DNA from: Sulfurimicrobium sp.
Lineage (GTDB): Bacteria; Pseudomonadota; Gammaproteobacteria; Burkholderiales; Sulfuricellaceae
DNA: 64,000 nt
NCBI GenBank assembly: GCA_030652035.1
Contig: JAUSBJ010000010.1
Span: forward strand, 62,001-126,000
Direction: 5' to 3'
Shown here: positions 18,976 through 28,641 of the stretch, one piece after another
Position numbering within the stretch: the first letter of the stretch is position 1
Layout of the letters: each line of letters starts with the position of its first letter
Position numbers and translations under genes: made by a program
The notes under the pieces: model-generated
Told to the model about the DNA's origin: nothing
The model's database searches: none
What the model saw: the letters and a program-made list of their open reading frames with translations, nothing else

Positions 18976-20259
18976 ATGACTTCGCGTAACGCAGAACTTT
19001 TTGAACAATCCCAGCAACGTATTCCTGGCGGGGTGAACTCCCCAGTGCGTGCTTTCCGCTCCGTTGGCGGCACGCCTGTGTTCTTCAAGCGAGGCCTGGG
19101 ACCCCGGCTATGGGATGAGGATGACAAGGCCTATATCGACTATGTCGGTTCCTGGGGTCCGGCGATTCTGGGCCACGCCCAGCCCGACGTGGTGCGCGCG
19201 GTGCAGGAAGCGGCGGCAAACGGCCTGAGTTTCGGGGCTCCCACGGCACAGGAGTTGGACATCGCTGAATTGTTGTGCCAACTGGTGCCCTCGATGGAGC
19301 AGGTGCGCCTGGTGAGTTCGGGCACCGAGGCCACCATGAGCGCCATTCGTCTGGCGCGCGGTTTTACCGGCCGCAGCAAGATTATCAAGTTCGAAGGCTG
19401 TTACCACGGCCATGCCGACTTCCTGCTGGTCAAGGCGGGTTCCGGTGCGCTGACCTTCGGCAACCCCAGTTCTGCCGGTGTGCCGGCGGAAGTGGCGGCA
19501 CAAACCGTGGTGCTGGACTATAACGATGTGGCCGGCCTGACGCAGGCTTTCCAGAGCATCGGCAATGAGGTCGCTGCAGTGATCGTCGAGCCGGTGGCGG
19601 GCAACATGAATCTGATCGCTCCCAAGCCGGAATTTCTCAAGGCGATGCGTGATCTGTGCAGCCAATATGGCAGCGTGCTGATTTTCGACGAAGTGATGAC
19701 AGGCTTCCGGGTTGGCCTGCACAGTGCGCAGGGACTGTTTGGCATCACGCCGGATCTCACCACACTGGGCAAGGTGATCGGCGGCGGCATGCCGGTTGGC
19801 GCCTTTGGCGGGCGGCGCGAAATCATGGAGAAATTGGCACCGCTGGGGCCGGTTTACCAGGCCGGCACGCTTTCCGGCAACCCGGTGGCGGTGGCGGCGG
19901 GACTTGCCACCTTGAAATTGCTGCAATCGCCCGGATTTTATGAAAACCTGACCCGCATGACGCAGAAGCTGACCGATGGGCTCACTGCCGTGGCGAAGGA
20001 AGCTGGCGTTACTTTCTGTGCCCAGTCGGTGGGCGGCATGTTTGGCCTGTATTTCAGCGCTACGCCGCCAGCCAGTTATGCAGAAGTGATGCGCTGTGAC
20101 AAGGAAGCGTTCAACCGTTTCTTCCATGCGATGCTGGAGGAAGGCATATACCTCGCGCCCTCAGCGTTTGAAGCCGGATTCGTGTCTGCCGCTCACGGCG
20201 ATGCGGAGATTGAAGCAACGCTGGAGGCTGCGCGGCGTGTTTTTGCAAAATTGAAATAA
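18976..20259 (+). CDS. hemL: Glutamate-1-semialdehyde 2,1-aminomutase HemL
   Basis: A PLP enzyme that converts glutamate-1-semialdehyde to 5-aminolevulinate in haem synthesis by the C5 pathway. 427 residues, the usual length. Motifs: [11 protein letters not shown] at the N terminus, [16 protein letters not shown], and [17 protein letters not shown] containing the PLP lysine. The ATG at 18976 has AGGAA eight bases upstream, 16 bases after the thiE stop; earlier in-frame starts would run into thiE. In a cell so rich in c-type cytochromes and cbb3 oxidase the haem supply is an obvious partner. Confidence 0.96.
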   Translation: MTSRNAELFEQSQQRIPGGVNSPVRAFRSVGGTPVFFKRGLGPRLWDEDDKAYIDYVGSWGPAILGHAQPDVVRAVQEAAANGLSFGAPTAQELDIAELLCQLVPSMEQVRLVSSGTEATMSAIRLARGFTGRSKIIKFEGCYHGHADFLLVKAGSGALTFGNPSSAGVPAEVAAQTVVLDYNDVAGLTQAFQSIGNEVAAVIVEPVAGNMNLIAPKPEFLKAMRDLCSQYGSVLIFDEVMTGFRVGLHSAQGLFGITPDLTTLGKVIGGGMPVGAFGGRREIMEKLAPLGPVYQAGTLSGNPVAVAAGLATLKLLQSPGFYENLTRMTQKLTDGLTAVAKEAGVTFCAQSVGGMFGLYFSATPPASYAEVMRCDKEAFNRFFHAMLEEGIYLAPSAFEAGFVSAAHGDAEIEATLEAARRVFAKLK

Positions 20260-20271
20260 GCAGGAGATTTC

Positions 20272-21318
20272 ATGCGCCCAGCGCAATTAATGACGATCTT
20301 GGATCGCGAGTTTACCAGCGCCGCGGAGGGCCATCACACGCCAGTCATGCTGTGGGGGCCGCCTGGCGTGGGCAAGTCGCAGATCATCGCCCAGGTGGCA
20401 TCGCGCCATAACGCGCCAGTGGTGGATATTCGCCTGTCGCAGATGGAGCCTTCCGATTTGCGCGGCATTCCGTTCCGCATCGGCGATCATGTGGAATGGG
20501 CGGTGCCGTCCATGTTGCCCGATATAGAGCGTCATGGTCCTGTCGGAGTGTTATTTCTCGATGAAATTACTTCTGCCCCGCCCAGTGTTTCTGCGGCGGC
20601 TTATCAACTCATTCTCGATCGCCGGCTGGGCAATTACCGCGTGCCCGCTGGCTGGGCCATTTTCGCCGCCGGCAACCGCCAGGGCGATCGTGGTGTGACC
20701 TACACCATGCCCGCGCCGCTGGCTAACCGCTTCTCTCATTTTGAAGTGGAAGCCCATCTCGACGACTGGGTGGCGTGGGCCTACCAGAGCGGTATCGACG
20801 AACGCCTCATCGCTTTCCTGCGTTTCCGCCCCGAACTGCTATTCGATTTCGATCCGGCGCACAACCCTGTCGCATTTCCGTCGCCCCGTTCCTGGGAATT
20901 TGCCCACCGCGCGTTGCAGAAGTTCGGTGACATGCCGGAATTGTTGCTCGGATCGCTGCAGGCCTGTGTCGGCCCCGCCGCCGGTGTGGAACTGCACGCC
21001 TTTGTGGATAATCTCGGCAAAATGCCGGATATCGACGCCATTGTGCGTGGGGAAGTCACTGAGGTGCCGCATGAAGTGGACCTGCAATATGCAGTGGCTT
21101 CCGCACTGGTTGGCCGTGCCATTCGAGCCAAGGACACCCCCGAAGCGGCAACCGTGCATGGCCACATTCTGGATTACGCCACCCGTTTTCCGCTGCGAGA
21201 AATGGGCATCATGCTGGTATCCGATATGCATCGCGCCATCGGCCAGCAGCTCTTCAAGGTGCCGCAGTTCTCGCAATGGGCGAATGCGGTGGCCGACATC
21301 ATGCTGTATGAGATGTAG
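20272..21318 (+). CDS. MoxR-type AAA+ ATPase
   Basis: A 348-residue AAA+ protein with Walker A GPPGVGKS at 29-36, Walker B VLFLDEI at 93-99 and a sensor-1-like AAGNR. Such ATPases work as chaperones or activators together with VWA-domain partners, and the next gene encodes just such a protein, so the two probably act as a pair. AGGAG lies six bases before the ATG, 12 bases after hemL. The substrate is unknown. The pair's position next to a DsrS-like gene hints at a role in maturing sulfur-oxidation enzymes, which is inference only. Confidence 0.9.
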   Translation: MRPAQLMTILDREFTSAAEGHHTPVMLWGPPGVGKSQIIAQVASRHNAPVVDIRLSQMEPSDLRGIPFRIGDHVEWAVPSMLPDIERHGPVGVLFLDEITSAPPSVSAAAYQLILDRRLGNYRVPAGWAIFAAGNRQGDRGVTYTMPAPLANRFSHFEVEAHLDDWVAWAYQSGIDERLIAFLRFRPELLFDFDPAHNPVAFPSPRSWEFAHRALQKFGDMPELLLGSLQACVGPAAGVELHAFVDNLGKMPDIDAIVRGEVTEVPHEVDLQYAVASALVGRAIRAKDTPEAATVHGHILDYATRFPLREMGIMLVSDMHRAIGQQLFKVPQFSQWANAVADIMLYEM

Positions 21319-21343
21319 CTTGTTGCTGCCAGGAAAAACCTTG

Positions 21344-21434
21344 AACCGCAAAGGACGCAAAGGAACGCAAGGTAAATCAACACCGTGTTTCCGTATTGGC
21401 TTTTCCTTCGCGTTCCTTTGCGTCCTTTGCGGTT
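21344..21434. repeat. Palindromic element, copy 1
   Basis: The left arm (21344-21372, beginning AACCGCAAAGGACGC) and right arm (21405-21434) are inverted copies that differ by about one base over 30, around a 32-base centre. The right arm ends six bases before the ATG of the VWA gene, and no normal Shine-Dalgarno remains there. The same arm sequence recurs at 22713-22828 and 51847-51999. No ORF is inside, so it is non-autonomous. Confidence 0.85.
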
Positions 21435-21440
21435 AGATGA

Positions 21441-22694
21441 ATGTTTGACACTTCGATCGAAACCAAGCTGGCCGCCGCGCGCACCCGGCTGATTCTGGAC
21501 AAGCCTTTTCTTGGCGCGCTTGCCCTGCGTCTACCCATGGTGGCGGCAGATGCCAAATGGTGCCCTACCTCTGCCACCGACGCCCGCAAGTTTTACTACA
21601 ATCCGGCATACATCGCCGCTCTGACGCTGGAGGAGACCCAGTTCGTGCTGGCGCACGAGGCGCTACATTGCGCCTTGTCCCATTTCGCCCGCCGCCAGCA
21701 TCGCGTCAAGCATCGCTGGGACGTGGCCTGCGACCATGCCATCAATCCCCTGCTGGTGGCCGATGGCCTCAAGCCCCCGCCTGGTGTGTTGCTGCTGGAT
21801 GCCTATGCAGGCATGACGGCGGAAGAGATTTATCCCTGCATTGGCGACAATAATTCCGACCAGACCATGGATCAGCATCTCTACGACAGCGAAGAGTCGG
21901 AAGGGGGGCAGGATGGCGAGAACGACCAGGAGCCGCAACAGGATGGCGGTGGTAGTAGTGGCAGGCAGCAAAGGGACGAGGCCGAGGGCAGCGGCGGAGC
22001 TCAGCAGCAAGACCCGCAGGAGGGCCAAGGCGGTGCGGCGCAGCCACCCCCCTTGAGCGTGAAAGAACGTGACGAACTGGGCCGCCAGTGGCAGCAGCGC
22101 ATGGCGGCAGCGGCACAGCAGGCAATGGCGGCGGGAAAGATGGGCGGCGCCCTGGCGCGCCTGGTGGATCACCTGCTGCAACCGCAATTGCCATGGCGCA
22201 TGCTGCTGGCACGTTACCTTACCCAGGTGGCGCGCGACGATTACAGCTACATGCGCCCCTCGCGGCGCGAAGGCAACGTCATTTTTCCCTCGCTGCGCAG
22301 CGGCCAGGTCGACCTGGTGGTGGCGCTCGACACCAGCGGCTCGGTGGGGGAAAAGGAACTGGCCCAGTTCCTCTCGGAAGTGAACGCGCTCAAGGGACAG
22401 TTGCGCGCCAAGGTGACTTTGCTTGCCTGTGATACTGCACTGTCCGAAGGTGCGCCTTGGGAATACGAGCCGTGGGATGAATTGCGTCTGCCGAAAGATA
22501 TCAAGGGCGGCGGTGGTACCAGCTTCGTGCCAGTGTTCGACTGGATCACGCGCCAGGGACGCCAGCCAGACATGTTGTTGTATTTCACCGATGCCGAGGG
22601 CGATTTCCCCAAAATCGAACCCAACTTCCCTACGCTCTGGCTGGTCAAGGGCAAGGCACCGGTGCCCTGGGGGCAGCGGATACAACTCAATTGA
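21441..22694 (+). CDS. Predicted metallopeptidase with VWA-like domain (DUF2201/COG3864 type)
   Basis: 417 residues. The N-terminal part carries a zinc-peptidase motif HEALH at 72-76 within FVLAHEALHCALSH. A Gln/Gly/Glu-rich low-complexity linker follows (roughly 150-210). The C-terminal part is a VWA-like fold with the MIDAS motif DTSGS at 297-301 and GGGGTSF. COG3864-type proteins are usually encoded beside a MoxR-like ATPase, as here; the biochemical role is unknown. The start has no clear RBS because a palindromic element ends six bases upstream, so translation may depend on RNA folding or on the gene before it. Confidence 0.85.
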   Translation: MFDTSIETKLAAARTRLILDKPFLGALALRLPMVAADAKWCPTSATDARKFYYNPAYIAALTLEETQFVLAHEALHCALSHFARRQHRVKHRWDVACDHAINPLLVADGLKPPPGVLLLDAYAGMTAEEIYPCIGDNNSDQTMDQHLYDSEESEGGQDGENDQEPQQDGGGSSGRQQRDEAEGSGGAQQQDPQEGQGGAAQPPPLSVKERDELGRQWQQRMAAAAQQAMAAGKMGGALARLVDHLLQPQLPWRMLLARYLTQVARDDYSYMRPSRREGNVIFPSLRSGQVDLVVALDTSGSVGEKELAQFLSEVNALKGQLRAKVTLLACDTALSEGAPWEYEPWDELRLPKDIKGGGGTSFVPVFDWITRQGRQPDMLLYFTDAEGDFPKIEPNFPTLWLVKGKAPVPWGQRIQLN

Positions 22695-22712
22695 GGAATA
22701 AAAAAACCATGG

Positions 22713-22828
22713 AACCGCAAAGGGTACGCGAAGTAAGACGAAATGTTACTGATCAGTGATAGAACATTCTGTAAATGGAAAGATGAATACATTTATTCAT
22801 CAGATTTCCTTTGCGTCCTTTGCGGTGA
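22713..22828. repeat. Palindromic element, copy 2 (diverged)
   Basis: AACCGCAAAGGGTACGCGAAG starts at 22713 and the inverted CCTTTGCGTCCTTTGCGGT ends at 22826; the middle has drifted from copy 1. It fills the spacer between the VWA gene and the DsrS-like gene. Confidence 0.75.
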
Positions 22829-22850
22829 AATGCCGATTCTAGGTTAAATC

Positions 22851-23990
22851 ATGGAACTTTCCAGCGAAGACGCTTTGCGTCTCAATGTCCTGATGACGCA
22901 TGCCTTGCAGGCAGTGCGGATCGATGAAAACAACCTTACCCTGTATGCCCTGACCGAACGGGGCGAGGCGCGCGTTGCGTTGCACCCCATCGGGCGTAAG
23001 GAACAGTACCTGCGCCTGGTGCGCGAAATGCTTTCCGGACATGCGCTGGGCTCTCCTGGCGGCTACCCGCTGTTCATCCAGCGCTGGACGCGCATGGGAC
23101 AGAACTCCGGCGAGAACATCGACAAACTGCTGCTGCTGGGCGAGGAGGAGGCAGTCGTTTCGGTGGCCTATTCTCCCCGGCTCACTGACGAGCTGGCGCG
23201 TCGAGCCTGGTGGTGCTCTAAGAGCGGTGACAACGCTCGGCGCATGCTGGAGCGGGAGGCAGTTTCAGGAGGCAGCATGGGGCCGGTGCTGGCGAATTAC
23301 CTGGTGGAGCACTTGCCATTCGAGACCAGCCCTCACGTGGTGATCGACACCATCCGCATCGTGCTTCAGCCGGGACTGCTCGATGAGCAAACCCTGACAC
23401 GCCTGTGGAACCGGGCAAAAAGCGATAATACCTATTACGTCGGATTTCTTGAAGTGTTGCCGGATGCGCTGCCGGTTCAGGGTGTGGCGCGGGCTGGGAA
23501 CACTTCTCCGGCGCTTTTCCTTGCGCCGCTTAGCGAAGCTGGGAACCGCTATGCATTGCAGCTTAAGCGCATTTATTCAGCTTCCGGCCAGGCATTTCTT
23601 GCGGCCTGCGAGGATGTATTGCGGCGCCCTGCTGACCAGGATGTGGCGCGCGCCCTGTTTCGCGCCATGGGCGCTTATTTCGGGAGTTTGCGGCAAGATG
23701 CGGGCAATGAGCTTGGTCTGGAGGCTGCCACGGCTGCGGTTCAGCAGCGGCTTGCTACGCCCGATCATGAACTGGCCGCCGTTATTGCCGCTGTGCCGCA
23801 GTGCCTGCCGGCGCTGCGCGCCTTGATGATTCTTGCCGAGATCGGGGAGTTCAGCGTGGCGCCGATCCTGGTGCGCACGACCGCCATCGGCTCCCTGATG
23901 CGGCGCAAGCTCGAACCAGTAAGCGAGCCTGTGTTGGAGCAGGTCGCCGTGCTGCGGATGGCTCCCCTGGAGGGCGGGCAAGGCAGTTGA
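22851..23990 (+). CDS. dsrS: DsrS-like sulfur metabolism protein
   Basis: A soluble 379-residue protein without signal peptide or membrane segment. Its N-terminal text (MELSSEDALRLNVL, then GRKEQYLRLVREML, ALGSPGGYPLF, RWTRMGQ) matches my memory of DsrS, the last gene of the Allochromatium dsr cluster, whose function is not well defined; it is needed for normal sulfur-globule oxidation through an effect on dsr expression. It is not next to other dsr genes here but follows the MoxR/VWA pair in the same direction. Naming rests on recall of the family, not on a search. Confidence 0.6.
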   Translation: MELSSEDALRLNVLMTHALQAVRIDENNLTLYALTERGEARVALHPIGRKEQYLRLVREMLSGHALGSPGGYPLFIQRWTRMGQNSGENIDKLLLLGEEEAVVSVAYSPRLTDELARRAWWCSKSGDNARRMLEREAVSGGSMGPVLANYLVEHLPFETSPHVVIDTIRIVLQPGLLDEQTLTRLWNRAKSDNTYYVGFLEVLPDALPVQGVARAGNTSPALFLAPLSEAGNRYALQLKRIYSASGQAFLAACEDVLRRPADQDVARALFRAMGAYFGSLRQDAGNELGLEAATAAVQQRLATPDHELAAVIAAVPQCLPALRALMILAEIGEFSVAPILVRTTAIGSLMRRKLEPVSEPVLEQVAVLRMAPLEGGQGS

Positions 23991-24050
23991 AATGAAGCGC
24001 AGGCTGGGCTTCAGCCCTGTCTGCTCCGGTTCGACTTGTCTGGCTGCGAT

Positions 24051-24758
24051 TTATTTTTCCGCTTTTGCGGGCAGTTCCATGCGCGACATGTAGTCCGCCA
24101 CGGCACCGATGTCGCTCACGGAGTAATTCTTCACCACCTTGACCATTTTCGGGTATGCATTGCGGCGGCTGCCGTCCCTGATCGTCACGATCTGACGCAC
24201 CATATAGCGGTAGTGCTGGCCATTGGTGACAGGATAAAATTTCTCGGCATTGCCTTCGCCATGCTCGCCATGACAGGAAACGCAATCCCGCTCATAAAGC
24301 ATCTTTCCGCGCACGAGATCGCTACCCGGGCCTTTGTCGTTGTGGCCAGGCAGCGGCAGGCTGTTAAGGTAAGCGGCGATGTCGGCCACTTCCTGGGTAT
24401 CCACCACGTGCTTGCCGGCAAAGGGGAACATCTTCGGGTTGTCGCGCCGTCCTTCGCGTACGTCGGACATCTGTTTGATCAGGACCGTGGTGTGCTGTCC
24501 TGCCAGTTGCGGGTATGTGCCGTCCGGGAGGCCGGATGCGTCGGGTTTGTGGCATCCTTGGCAACCCTGATAGGCGATCTTGCCCTGAGCCACATCCCCC
24601 TTCATTTTCAACATCTGAGCTTCTTCGCTCGACTGTTCATCCCAGGCGTAATCGGGCGACTCGATCCCCGGCGCCTTGGGTTGTGTCGGGGGGGTTGCAT
24701 GGGCGGATGATAGGGCAACCAGACTCAGGGACAGACTTATCAAGAATGCTTTTTTCAT
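24051..24758 (-). CDS. Dihaem c-type cytochrome (c4-like)
   Basis: A 235-residue secreted cytochrome with signal peptide (residues 1-22, ending SAHA) and two haem sites, CQGCH at 66-70 and CVSCH at 159-163, in two similar domains. Methionines after each domain are available as sixth ligands. Cytochromes of this kind shuttle electrons in the periplasm to terminal oxidases such as the cbb3 enzyme encoded further along. The ATG at 24758 is chosen because the signal peptide begins there; the frame runs open upstream but that part is antisense-like and overlaps the next cytochrome gene. It follows the c4 gene by 20 bases. Confidence 0.88.
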   Translation of the reverse strand: MKKAFLISLSLSLVALSSAHATPPTQPKAPGIESPDYAWDEQSSEEAQMLKMKGDVAQGKIAYQGCQGCHKPDASGLPDGTYPQLAGQHTTVLIKQMSDVREGRRDNPKMFPFAGKHVVDTQEVADIAAYLNSLPLPGHNDKGPGSDLVRGKMLYERDCVSCHGEHGEGNAEKFYPVTNGQHYRYMVRQIVTIRDGSRRNAYPKMVKVVKNYSVSDIGAVADYMSRMELPAKAEK

Positions 24759-24778
24759 CGTGCAAATCCTTCCTTTGA

Positions 24779-25399
24779 CTATTTCAGGCTGGTGACGTAT
24801 TCGGAAACTGCTTTCATTTCCTGCTCGGTCATTCGCATCGAAAGAGACTGCATGACCAGGCCGCGGTCGTTGTCGCGCTCGCCACTGGCGAAACGCTTTA
24901 ACTGCTGGAAAACGTAGCTGGCGTGCTGGCCCGCCACGTGCGGGTAGGCGCTGGTGCCGGCGCCGTTCGGCAGGTGGCAGCCGGCGCATGCCGGCACGCC
25001 CTGATCAGGATTTCCGTCAGCGTAGAATTTCTTGCCGGATTCGAGTAGTTCCGGGTTGCTGGACACGCCAGGCGTGTTTTTCTGCGCGGAGAAGTAGAGC
25101 GCCAGATTGGCCAAGTCATCCATACTCAGATTAGCAACCATGGCCGACATGATGTCGTTCTTGCGTTTGCCGACCGCGAAATCCTTGAGCTGCTTGAACA
25201 GATATTCCGGTTGGATGCCGGCAAGTTTCGGGTAGTCCGGATTCGGCGGGTTTGTGCCGTTGCCGTCGGGGCCGTGACAGGCGGCGCAAACCTGGTTGGC
25301 GATGACTTCGCCCTTTTTTGCGTCACCCTTGACGGGAGGCGCAGCAAAGGCGGTGCTAGCGGAAAACAAAGCCAGAATGGCGAGGATAGATCGGTTCAC
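24779..25399 (-). CDS. Cytochrome c4
   Basis: 206 residues: signal peptide to AFAA (residue 20), then two haem-binding halves with CAACH at 38-42 and CAGCH at 138-142, each followed by the PKLAGIQ or PHVAGQH motif and a downstream Met, as in cytochrome c4. It is a periplasmic two-electron carrier for cytochrome oxidases. It lies 15 bases after ccsB, so it is likely expressed together with the machinery that attaches its haems. Confidence 0.9.
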   Translation of the reverse strand: MNRSILAILALFSASTAFAAPPVKGDAKKGEVIANQVCAACHGPDGNGTNPPNPDYPKLAGIQPEYLFKQLKDFAVGKRKNDIMSAMVANLSMDDLANLALYFSAQKNTPGVSSNPELLESGKKFYADGNPDQGVPACAGCHLPNGAGTSAYPHVAGQHASYVFQQLKRFASGERDNDRGLVMQSLSMRMTEQEMKAVSEYVTSLK

Positions 25400-25414
25400 G
25401 ATATTCCCTTTGTC

Positions 25415-26578
25415 TTAAAGTGTGCCGTAGGAGTGCAGCCCAGACAAAAACATGTTGACACCGAGGAAGGCAAAAGCGGTCACAAACAGGCCGATGACTG
25501 CCCACCAAGCCAGTAATGGGCCACGCAGGCCCTTGACCAGGCGCAGATGGAGCCAGGCGGCATAATTCAGCCATACAATCAGCGCCCAGGTTTCCTTTGG
25601 GTCCCACGACCAGTAGCCGCCCCAAGCCTCCGCCGCCCACATGGCGCCAAGGATAGTGGCGATGGTGAAAAAAGCAAAGCCGATGGCGATGGATTTGTAC
25701 ATCAGGTCATCGAGCAGGTCCTGTGCCGGAAGACGGCTCGTCAGGATGCCCTTGGCTGTCAGCAGATAGGCAACCCCCACCATCGCGGCCAGCGCAAAGG
25801 CGCCATAGCCGATGAAGTTGGCCGGAACGTGGATTTTCATCCAGTAAGATTGCAGCGCCGGGACCAGCGGCTGGATTTCATGCGCCTGACGGTCGAAGGT
25901 GTACCACAGCAGAAAGCCGACGGCGGCACTGATCACCAGCAGCACGAAAGCCCCCAACTGGCGGTTCTGGTAGCGCAGTTCGTAATAGAGGTACATCAGC
26001 GCGGTGAGGATGGAAAACAGGATGAAAACTTCGTACAGATTGCTGATCGGGATGTGGCCGACATCCGGGCTGATCAGATAGGATTCGTACCAACGCGTCA
26101 TCAGGCCGACAAAGCCCATTACCACGGCGCTCCATGTGATGGCGCTGGAAACCCTGGCGGTAAAGTCGGAGCGGGTCAGCAGCGCAAGCCAGTAACTCGC
26201 GGTGGCGATGACGAACAAGGCGCTCATCCACATGATGGCAGTCTGGCTGCCGAAGAAGAACTTGAGGAAGAAGGCCTGCTCTGCGCGGATCAACTGGCCG
26301 TGATACTGGCTGATGCCGAACAGGCTCAAGCCGGCCACCGCCAGCAGCAGAACACGGAATGGTTTCCAGAACCAACCCTGCCACATCAGGCCTGCGGCAG
26401 CGAGGAACAGGATGCCCTTTTCGTAGGCATCCATGTAGTTGCCATAGAGCTGGAATGCGTAAATGCTGCCGCCCGCCAGCAGTAATGCGTACAGCCAGTC
26501 GAACCACCCCAGGGATTTGATGAACGAAGGGCGAGCGTTATAATTTTGCGTGTTGTCGGTCAATTCCATGCGGATCAT
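25415..26578 (-). CDS. ccsB: Cytochrome c biogenesis protein CcsB/CcsA (System II, ResC-type)
   Basis: Haem-handling membrane protein of cytochrome c maturation System II; with ResB it exports haem and ligates it to apocytochromes. 387 residues with multiple hydrophobic helices and the haem-binding WWD-type motif EAWGGYWSWDPKETWAL near the C terminus, flanked by the conserved histidines of this family. The start overlaps the resB stop by four bases (ATGA). Naming differs between databases (CcsA, CcsB or ResC for this component). Confidence 0.93.
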   Translation of the reverse strand: MIRMELTDNTQNYNARPSFIKSLGWFDWLYALLLAGGSIYAFQLYGNYMDAYEKGILFLAAAGLMWQGWFWKPFRVLLLAVAGLSLFGISQYHGQLIRAEQAFFLKFFFGSQTAIMWMSALFVIATASYWLALLTRSDFTARVSSAITWSAVVMGFVGLMTRWYESYLISPDVGHIPISNLYEVFILFSILTALMYLYYELRYQNRQLGAFVLLVISAAVGFLLWYTFDRQAHEIQPLVPALQSYWMKIHVPANFIGYGAFALAAMVGVAYLLTAKGILTSRLPAQDLLDDLMYKSIAIGFAFFTIATILGAMWAAEAWGGYWSWDPKETWALIVWLNYAAWLHLRLVKGLRGPLLAWWAVIGLFVTAFAFLGVNMFLSGLHSYGTL

Positions 26579-28620
26579 CCCTTTATCAGGTTCGCCAGTT
26601 GTGCCTTGTGGCGACCGAATTCCTGTTCAAAGTCCATTGTTTTCCGGTTGCTGGACATCGCCAGCAAGACCGTTCCGGCTTGAGGTTGGACCAGTAGCCA
26701 GATGCGGCGTTCCCTGACGTAGAACATAAAAAACACGCCCAGCACCAGTAGTACGGACCCACCATAAACAATGTTCTTGCCGGGTGAGCGGGTGAGTTGC
26801 AGGCCGCTCGCCATGACTTCCTCGAATTCAGAAAGCTGGAGGTAGACTGGTGCGCCGTAGGCGAAAAGATCGCTGACCGTGTTGAGGCTGTCGCGCACAA
26901 AACGCAGTGTTTCGTCATCCATCGTGACGGGCTGGCCAGCGCGGGTCTGGGCGGTGCGCCAGGCCGAAACCGCAGCACTTTCAAGGATCTTGAGATAGGT
27001 CTGGGCTGCTTTGTCCTGCTCGGCAGCGGGCACGCTCTGCTCAATAAATTTTGCCATGGATTCGAATCCTCCGCTGGCGAATACCTCAAGCAGCCTGGTG
27101 GTGCTGTCCACCAGCTTGGCTTGAAGTTTGGGGTCGATATTTTCGCCTTGCAACGCAAATTCGGCAAAACGGCGCGCAATTTCGGGATGGGCTTGTTTGT
27201 CCATCAGCATGGCACGCAGGCGCATGAACCCGTCAATGTTGCTTTCGCTGTCTAACGGTACACGAATATAGCGGAATGGCTCGTTGGGCGCCAGGCGCAT
27301 GCCAGACAGCAAGTACCATTTGTCTTCCAGCTGGATTGGCAGCATGTAGTTGAAATACTCACGCGCCTGGCCTTGGGCGTCGCGGATCTTGTACTGGAAA
27401 CTGGGGCCGACGTTGCGCATATCCTTTTGCGCGCGCTTGGTGCTGCCGGTCTGGAAAAATTTATTCAAATTGCCCCAGGCATCCGTGCCGCCATCCTCGC
27501 CAGCAAAGTTCTCGATGTTGAATTTTCGGAATTCGGTAAATTCAACGGAGTAGGTCGCGTCACCGTTGGAAAGCTGGGTGGACTGTTTGACCACGCCTTT
27601 CATGTCGAAAGAATTATTGTTCGTGCTGAACAGATTCCAGGCTTTCATGTTCAAGCGTGTGCCGCCATCGCCGAAACTGGCCTGGTAAATCGCAATGCCA
27701 TTGTAAATCAGCGGGTGATTGACACTGATGGTACGTGAAACGCTCTCCTTGGTGGTTTTGTCGATCAGCGTGATGTCGCTCTCGAATGATTTTGGCTGGC
27801 CGGTAGGATAATGCTCAACCCGGAATTTCTTCAACAGGATGTCAAATGGCAGATCCTGAACCAGGTAGCCGTCGGCAATGTTGATGAAGATGACATCGGC
27901 CCCTGCGCCTTCTGGAATGGTCACGCCGCCACGGAACGAAAGATTGGAGGGGGACAGGCGGCTGGTGGCGGATACCTCGCTTTGAGGGATATCCCGGGTC
28001 TCGATTTTTTTCCAGCCCAGCAACTGCTGGGCCTTGAGCGGGATGTTGCCGTCTATCAACCCACCCAGGCAGATCGCGACAATGGCGGTGTGCGTGAGTA
28101 TGTAGCCGATGCGGTGGTAACTGCCGGCCTTTGCTGCGATCAGGACGTCTCCCGCTTCGTTGGGCGTGCCGAACTTGGCGCGGAACCCCTGGCCTTGCAA
28201 ATATCCGCCAAGCCGCTGTCTCAAAGCGTCGAGAGACAAGGCAGTGGCATATTCGGCCTGATGAGAGAAAGCCCGCAACGAGGTTTCCGTGGCGTGCTCT
28301 CGAAACGAACGCATCTCGCGCAGCATCAGTGGCGTGTTGCGGTAAATGCACAGACTGGTGGAGAGGATCAGGAACGCAAGAATGGTCAGAAACCAGCTGG
28401 AATGGTACACATCGTACAGACCCAGCATTTCGAAGTTCTGGAACCAGAACTGGCCGAACTGCATGATGTAGTTCGGGTAAGGTTCGTTTTGCTTGAGAAC
28501 GGTTCCAATGATGGAGGCTATCGCCAGCACGGTGAGCAGGCTGATGGCAAAGCGCATCGAACTCAGCAGTTCATACAGGTTCTGGACCAGAGTGCGGTGA
28601 AATGAGTTGGAATGGGTCAC
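26575..28620 (-). CDS. resB: Cytochrome c biogenesis protein ResB (Ccs1)
   Basis: The second System II component, 681 residues: conserved N-terminal SSMRFAISLLTVLAIASIIG membrane segment, two further N-terminal helices, a large periplasmic domain, and a last TM (VYGGSVLLVLGVFFMFY) near the C terminus. It keeps the CXXCH thiols and haem in place for ligation by the CcsB partner. The start is GTG with no strong RBS, but the conserved LYELLSSMRFA sequence before the first internal Met supports the longer form. Confidence 0.93.
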   Translation of the reverse strand: MTHSNSFHRTLVQNLYELLSSMRFAISLLTVLAIASIIGTVLKQNEPYPNYIMQFGQFWFQNFEMLGLYDVYHSSWFLTILAFLILSTSLCIYRNTPLMLREMRSFREHATETSLRAFSHQAEYATALSLDALRQRLGGYLQGQGFRAKFGTPNEAGDVLIAAKAGSYHRIGYILTHTAIVAICLGGLIDGNIPLKAQQLLGWKKIETRDIPQSEVSATSRLSPSNLSFRGGVTIPEGAGADVIFINIADGYLVQDLPFDILLKKFRVEHYPTGQPKSFESDITLIDKTTKESVSRTISVNHPLIYNGIAIYQASFGDGGTRLNMKAWNLFSTNNNSFDMKGVVKQSTQLSNGDATYSVEFTEFRKFNIENFAGEDGGTDAWGNLNKFFQTGSTKRAQKDMRNVGPSFQYKIRDAQGQAREYFNYMLPIQLEDKWYLLSGMRLAPNEPFRYIRVPLDSESNIDGFMRLRAMLMDKQAHPEIARRFAEFALQGENIDPKLQAKLVDSTTRLLEVFASGGFESMAKFIEQSVPAAEQDKAAQTYLKILESAAVSAWRTAQTRAGQPVTMDDETLRFVRDSLNTVSDLFAYGAPVYLQLSEFEEVMASGLQLTRSPGKNIVYGGSVLLVLGVFFMFYVRERRIWLLVQPQAGTVLLAMSSNRKTMDFEQEFGRHKAQLANLIKG

Positions 28621-28641
28621 GATATGGAAAGTTGCGCGGAC

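Noticed and set aside
19108-20127. 339-codon open frame on the minus strand
   Set aside because: Antisense to hemL; composition biased to His, Arg and Gln with no domain.
21663-22685. 340-codon open frame on the minus strand
   Set aside because: Antisense to the metallopeptidase-VWA gene; no recognisable motif or RBS.
24759-24989. N-terminal extension of the dihaem cytochrome frame
   Set aside because: It overlaps the upstream cytochrome c4 gene and has no signal sequence; the signal peptide starts at 24758.
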